Shown here: piece by piece, positions 60,643 through 64,000 of the stretch | How the letters are laid out: every line of letters begins with the position of its first letter | Numbering within the stretch: position 1 is the stretch's first letter | Assembly: GCF_023073715.1 (NCBI RefSeq) | Contig: NZ_JADPKA010000097.1 | Span: 62,001-126,000, forward strand | DNA from: Bradyrhizobium sp. 164 | Lineage (GTDB): Bacteria > Pseudomonadota > Alphaproteobacteria > Rhizobiales > Xanthobacteraceae | DNA: 64,000 nucleotides | Reading direction: 5' to 3' | The notes under the pieces: model-generated | What the model saw: only the letters and a program-made list of their open reading frames with translations | Told to the model about the DNA's origin: nothing | Database searches by the model: none | Program-made: the position numbers and the translations under genes

Positions 60643-60870
60643 GTCTTTCTCCCGGCCTGCGCGTCTCAACGTCAACATGCGACGATCCGCAAACGTTCTG
60701 CGGCAGGTCATGCGCCTGCCGAATCCGACATCAGTTCATGCCCGCACGATGGGCATCAGCCGCGGCCCATCGTACTGGAAAATGCGGCTGATCGGTGCGA
60801 CACATTGGTGGGGCGCGATTGCCGGTTGTTCAAAGCTGCGGCATTGGTGTCGCGACTGATCGGGGTGATC

Positions 60871-62073
60871 ATGTGGGGATCCGTCATATCGGAATGGGCG
60901 AGCCTGCTGCTGCGCTGGCTGCACGTGGTGGCGGCGATTGCTTGGATCGGCAGTTCCTTCTACTTCATCGCCCTCGACCTCGGTCTCAGGCCCAAGAGCG
61001 ACCCGCCGGGCGACCTGCCTGACGGCGTGCAGGGCGAAGCCTGGCAGGTCCATGGCGGCGGCTTCTATCGGATCATGAAATATCTGGTCGCACCGAGCCA
61101 GATGCCGGACGAGCTGACCTGGTTCAAATGGGAGGCCTACACCACCTGGCTGTCCGGCTTCGCGCTGATGGTGGTGGTGTATTATCTCGAGGCCGATTTG
61201 TTCCTGGTCGACAGATCGATCCTCGACCTTACGCCATTCCAGGCGGGCCTGTTCAGCTTCTTCAGCCTCGCGCTGGCGTGGCTGCTTTATGAGGCTGCCT
61301 GTCGCACTGGGCTTGCGCGGCGCGAGCTGCCCTTTGCCATCGGCGGCTATCTGTTCCTGGTCGCGCTGACCTACGCCTTCACGCATGTGCTGAGCGGCCG
61401 CGGCGCCTTCAACCAGATCGGCGCGATCATCGGCACCATCATGGTCGCCAACGTCTTCGCGCTGATCATCCCGAACCAGAAGAAGATCGTAGCCAGCCTG
61501 ATCGCGGGACAGGCGCCTGATCCCAGGCTCGGCAAGGCCAGCAAGGAACGCTCGGTCCACAACAACTATCTGACGCTACCCGTGGTCGTGCTGATGATCA
61601 GCAACCACTATCCCCTGCTCTACGCCACGCGCTTCAACTGGATCATCGTCGCGATCATCCTGGCACTCGGCCCCGTGATCCGCCACTTCTTCAACGCGCG
61701 GCATGCGGGGCGCAAATCGCCGTGGTGGGTGTGGGGCGTGGCAGCGGTTGGCGTGATCGCGATCCTGTTCCTCTCCGCCGCCGGACCGCGCGACGTCAAG
61801 ACCAGCGCCCTGCCGGCGCAGCCGACGCTCGCCAATGTCGAGGAGATCGTGATGTCCCGCTGTAGCATGTGCCACGCCGCCGAGCCGGTCTGGGCCGGTA
61901 TCGTCGCCGCACCGAAAGGGATACTGCTCGACGCGCCCGAGCACATCCATCGCAACATCCGGCTGATCGGCCGCGTCGCGGCTTGGTCCAATGCGATGCC
62001 GCCGGGCAACATCACCGAGATGACCAGTGAGGAGCGCGCCATCCTCGCCGCTTACATCGAGCAGGCCCGTTGA
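60871..62073 (+). CDS. puuD: Urate hydroxylase PuuD with C-terminal cytochrome c domain
   Basis: A 400-residue membrane protein. About eight helices (first RWLHVVAAIAWIGSSFYFIALD at 12-33) match PuuD, the integral-membrane urate oxidase. The C-terminal part is a small periplasmic cytochrome c with CSMCH (Cys331, Cys334, His335) and likely distal Met in AMPPGN. PuuD is known to hydroxylate urate and feed electrons to the respiratory chain through this haem. The ATG at 60871 is chosen since it starts the first helix. No other purine-catabolism gene is close. Confidence 0.88.
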   Translation: MWGSVISEWASLLLRWLHVVAAIAWIGSSFYFIALDLGLRPKSDPPGDLPDGVQGEAWQVHGGGFYRIMKYLVAPSQMPDELTWFKWEAYTTWLSGFALMVVVYYLEADLFLVDRSILDLTPFQAGLFSFFSLALAWLLYEAACRTGLARRELPFAIGGYLFLVALTYAFTHVLSGRGAFNQIGAIIGTIMVANVFALIIPNQKKIVASLIAGQAPDPRLGKASKERSVHNNYLTLPVVVLMISNHYPLLYATRFNWIIVAIILALGPVIRHFFNARHAGRKSPWWVWGVAAVGVIAILFLSAAGPRDVKTSALPAQPTLANVEEIVMSRCSMCHAAEPVWAGIVAAPKGILLDAPEHIHRNIRLIGRVAAWSNAMPPGNITEMTSEERAILAAYIEQAR

Positions 62074-62217
62074 TGCCGCCGCGCATCGACAGCATTTCGC
62101 AGAATGAAATTTCCGCATGTTTCGCTGAATTGAAAATGACTTGACCGTCTATCAGGCGTAGACATGACCGGCAGCCGCCGGAGCGGCCCAATTCAGCTCG
62201 CAATCGGGGAAAGAACA

Positions 62218-63093
62218 GTGGCCCTCAAGAACGTCATCGGTATCGACCACGCCGTGGTCATGGTGAAGGACCTCGACAAGGCCGCCGAGAACTATCGGCA
62301 GCTCGGCTTCACCGTCTCCCCGCGCGGCACCCACAGCGTCCATATGGGCACGGGCAACTACACCATCATGTTCGATCCCGACTATATGGAGCTGCTCGGC
62401 GTGCTCGCTACGACCGAGCTCAATGCCCCGGCGCGCGCTTTCCTCGACAAGCACGGCGAAGGCATCGAGCGCATCGCCTTCACCGCGGTCGATTCGGCCG
62501 CAGGTGCCGAAGAGATCCGTGCACGGGGCCTGGAGCCGATCGGCCCGACCGATTTCGAACGGCCCGTGACGCTGCCGAATGGCACGGTCTCGGCGGCAAA
62601 ATTCCGCACCTTCATGTGGCCGACCGTGGAGGCGCCGGGCGGCGTCCGCATCTTCGCCTGCCAGCACAAGACCCGCGAGACGGTGTGGATTCCTGAATTG
62701 ATGAAGCATGCCAATGCAGCCAGGCGGATCAAGCAGACGCTGATCGCAACGCCTGAGCCCGCGAAAGAAGCTGCGCACCTCGGCCAACTGATCGACCGCG
62801 AGCCGAAGGCAGAGGCGGACGGCGCGGTCACCGTGCCCTCCGGCGGCGATCGCGCCGACTTCGTCTACCTGACGCTGGACCAGCTCGCCAAACGCTATCC
62901 CGGCGTGCCGCTCGCGGGCCTCTCCGAGCGCGGCGGCGCGGCGCTGGTGCTCATCAGCGGCGACCTCGCGGCAACCGAGAAGGCGCTCGGTTCGGCAGCC
63001 ATGCGCAGCGGGGGCGCCATCTGCGTGCCGCCGGCCAAGGCCAACGGCACCCTGCTCGCCTTCGTTGCCGGCCGATCTGAACCAATTCTTTAG
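62218..63093 (+). CDS. VOC (glyoxalase/bleomycin-resistance) superfamily protein
   Basis: A 291-residue protein with two VOC-type halves. It begins VALKNVIGIDHAVVMVKDLDKAAENYRQLGFTVSPRGTH with NYTIMFDPDYMELLGV, the beta-alpha-beta-beta-beta pattern of the fold, and a second copy after residue 180 (VYLTLDQLAKRYPGV). The start is the GTG at 62218, preceded by GGGGAA; an upstream ATG at 62164 lacks a good ribosome-binding site. Function unknown; substrates of such proteins include dioxygenase ligands and methylglyoxal adducts. Confidence 0.8.
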   Translation: MALKNVIGIDHAVVMVKDLDKAAENYRQLGFTVSPRGTHSVHMGTGNYTIMFDPDYMELLGVLATTELNAPARAFLDKHGEGIERIAFTAVDSAAGAEEIRARGLEPIGPTDFERPVTLPNGTVSAAKFRTFMWPTVEAPGGVRIFACQHKTRETVWIPELMKHANAARRIKQTLIATPEPAKEAAHLGQLIDREPKAEADGAVTVPSGGDRADFVYLTLDQLAKRYPGVPLAGLSERGGAALVLISGDLAATEKALGSAAMRSGGAICVPPAKANGTLLAFVAGRSEPIL

Positions 63094-63111
63094 CGTTCAG
63101 GGTCCAAGCGC

Positions 63112-63395
63112 ATGTTCAAAGAGGGATCGGCGATCGCCTATGACGCGCCGGCCGAGCCGAAGAAGTGGCCGTCGGCGAAAGGGTAGAGGCAGAAGGACCG
63201 AGGCCCGCCCTATCTCGTCTACAGCGGCACGCTCGCCGACTGCGTCCGCGAGTTGAGGGGCAAGCCGATCAAGGCCACCTCGCTCTACGACATCATGACG
63301 AGGCCGCAACCGGCCTTCCAGACCGTGCTGCGGCCCGGCGACGCCGCCGAGATCGCGATGCGCAAGGATTTTCCCAAAGATCAGTTCGAGGTCCG
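63112..63395 (+). pseudogene. Small protein gene interrupted by an in-frame stop
   Basis: The frame begins MFKEGSAIAYDAPAEPKKWPSAKG and stops at a TAG (63184-63186); the same frame then continues RQKDRGPPYLVYSGTLADCVRELRGKPIKATSLYDI to about 63390, before running into the convergent transpeptidase. The part after the stop (YLVYSGTLADCVRE, SLYDI) has the look of a short conserved rhizobial protein. One base change would restore the frame. Either a pseudogene or sequence error. Confidence 0.55.
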
Positions 63396-64000
63396 CCCGC
63401 CGGTCGGTCTGCTCCGCTGCTTGGAGGAGGATTCCGTCGGCGCATCGAGGAAGACGACGGGTGTACCGCGCTTCACGTTCTCGCCGAGCACACGAGCGTC
63501 CCAATTGGTGAGCCTGATGCAGCCGTGAGACGCGGACTTGCTGACCCTGTCGGGCTCTGCCGTTCCATGAATGCCGTAGCCCTGCGCCGACAAGCCGATC
63601 CAGTACGAACCCACCGGATTGTTCGGCCCCGGCTTGATGTCGAACGGCCTTTTGGATTTGACACTCTTGAACTTGTACTCGGGATTGTAGTGATAGGTCG
63701 GCTGCTCGTTGGTGCCGGTTACCTTCAACGTCCCCGTTGGCGTCGGGCGGTCCGGACTGCCGATTGACGCCGGATAGAACGCGATGAGACGACCGGTCTC
63801 GTCGAACGCCTTCAGTGTTGCGTTCGTCTTGTCGATCTCGACCCGCGCAATCCGCGGAAGCTCCCGTCGCGCCGGAACATTGGCCACGACAATCGTCTCG
63901 CCGGCTTTGTCGAAGGCCTTTCTTGGATTGAGCGCCTTCAACAGCTCCTCGCTCATGTGGAATTTTTCCGCGAGCCCTTCGAGCGGACTGGTGTAGCTCA
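63381..64000 (-). CDS. L,D-transpeptidase (YkuD), partial at the window edge
   Basis: The catalytic domain reads IARVEIDKTNATLKAFDETGRLIAFYPASIGS, PVGSYWIGLSAQGYGIHGT and the active-site SASHGCIRLTN with the nucleophile Cys. The open frame continues to the right edge upstream of the first internal Met (SYTSPLEGLAEKFHMSEELL), so the start and probably a signal peptide and binding domain lie outside. The enzyme cross-links or attaches proteins to peptidoglycan. Confidence 0.85.
   Translation of the reverse strand, partial: SYTSPLEGLAEKFHMSEELLKALNPRKAFDKAGETIVVANVPARRELPRIARVEIDKTNATLKAFDETGRLIAFYPASIGSPDRPTPTGTLKVTGTNEQPTYHYNPEYKFKSVKSKRPFDIKPGPNNPVGSYWIGLSAQGYGIHGTAEPDRVSKSASHGCIRLTNWDARVLGENVKRGTPVVFLDAPTESSSKQRSRPTGGRTSN

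Noticed and set aside
60067..60870. N-terminal extension of PuuD
   Set aside because: It overlaps the antisense strand of the sorbosone dehydrogenase gene and has no membrane or protein-like features.

Overview
The window looks like chromosomal DNA from a Bradyrhizobium-type alphaproteobacterium (Nitrobacteraceae). The support is indirect: uniformly high GC, dense gene packing with many ATGA/GTGA stop-start overlaps, numerous solute uptake systems (Dpp/Opp ABC, TRAP, orphan TAXI), a sox cluster, PuuD, single-chain indolepyruvate ferredoxin oxidoreductase, and several families of short intergenic palindromic repeats of the kind common in these genomes. I see no tRNA, rRNA, CRISPR array, prophage, integrase or intact insertion sequence.

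Layout. 0.1-3.7 kb: a crotonase-fold protein lacking both usual catalytic glutamates, a small secreted protein, an isopropylmalate-type dehydrogenase and a zinc alcohol dehydrogenase. 3.7-10.4 kb: a minus-strand dipeptide/oligopeptide ABC importer (binding protein, two permeases, two ATPases) behind a class III CoA-transferase. 10.5-20.6 kb: an alpha-glucan and envelope region with a GlgA-type synthase, an MpaB-like protein, an MFS carrier plus an MFS remnant, a PRC-barrel protein, a debranching-type glucosidase, an ABC exporter and a GT4 glycosyltransferase. 20.8-28 kb: alkylsulfatase, fused TRAP permease with its binding protein, a trans-aconitate methyltransferase and an atypical SDR. 28.2-32.2 kb: an unusual four-gene envelope operon (coiled-coil membrane protein, orphan TAXI binding protein, VasI-like protein, exported DsrE-like protein) behind a good sigma-70-like promoter, next to a broken Liv-type binding protein gene. 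33-37.3 kb: quinone oxidoreductase, DHA2 exporter and a B12-type radical SAM protein.

37.7-43.9 kb: a two-subunit molybdenum hydroxylase, a strong intrinsic terminator, then fccB/soxF-soxX-soxY-soxZ-soxA without soxB or soxCD. 43.9-49.3 kb: isochorismatase-fold hydrolase, hotdog-type protein and a large indolepyruvate ferredoxin oxidoreductase. 49.7-54 kb: HtrA-type protease, a GMC oxidoreductase with its small subunit, and a thermonuclease-like protein. 54.2-58.1 kb: cyoABCD quinol oxidase. 58.3-64 kb: SDR, sorbosone-type dehydrogenase, PuuD urate hydroxylase with a cytochrome c tail, VOC protein, a broken small gene and an L,D-transpeptidase running off the right edge.

The regulatory signal that best links distant parts is a set of GGAAC-N16/18-GTT motifs, resembling promoters of the alphaproteobacterial general stress sigma factor EcfG, in front of the cyo operon, the GT4 gene, the ABC exporter and the GlgA gene. 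The best candidates for undescribed biology are the 28.2-32.2 kb envelope operon and the soxB-less sox cluster beside a molybdenum hydroxylase. All functional calls are from motif reading; no database search was possible.
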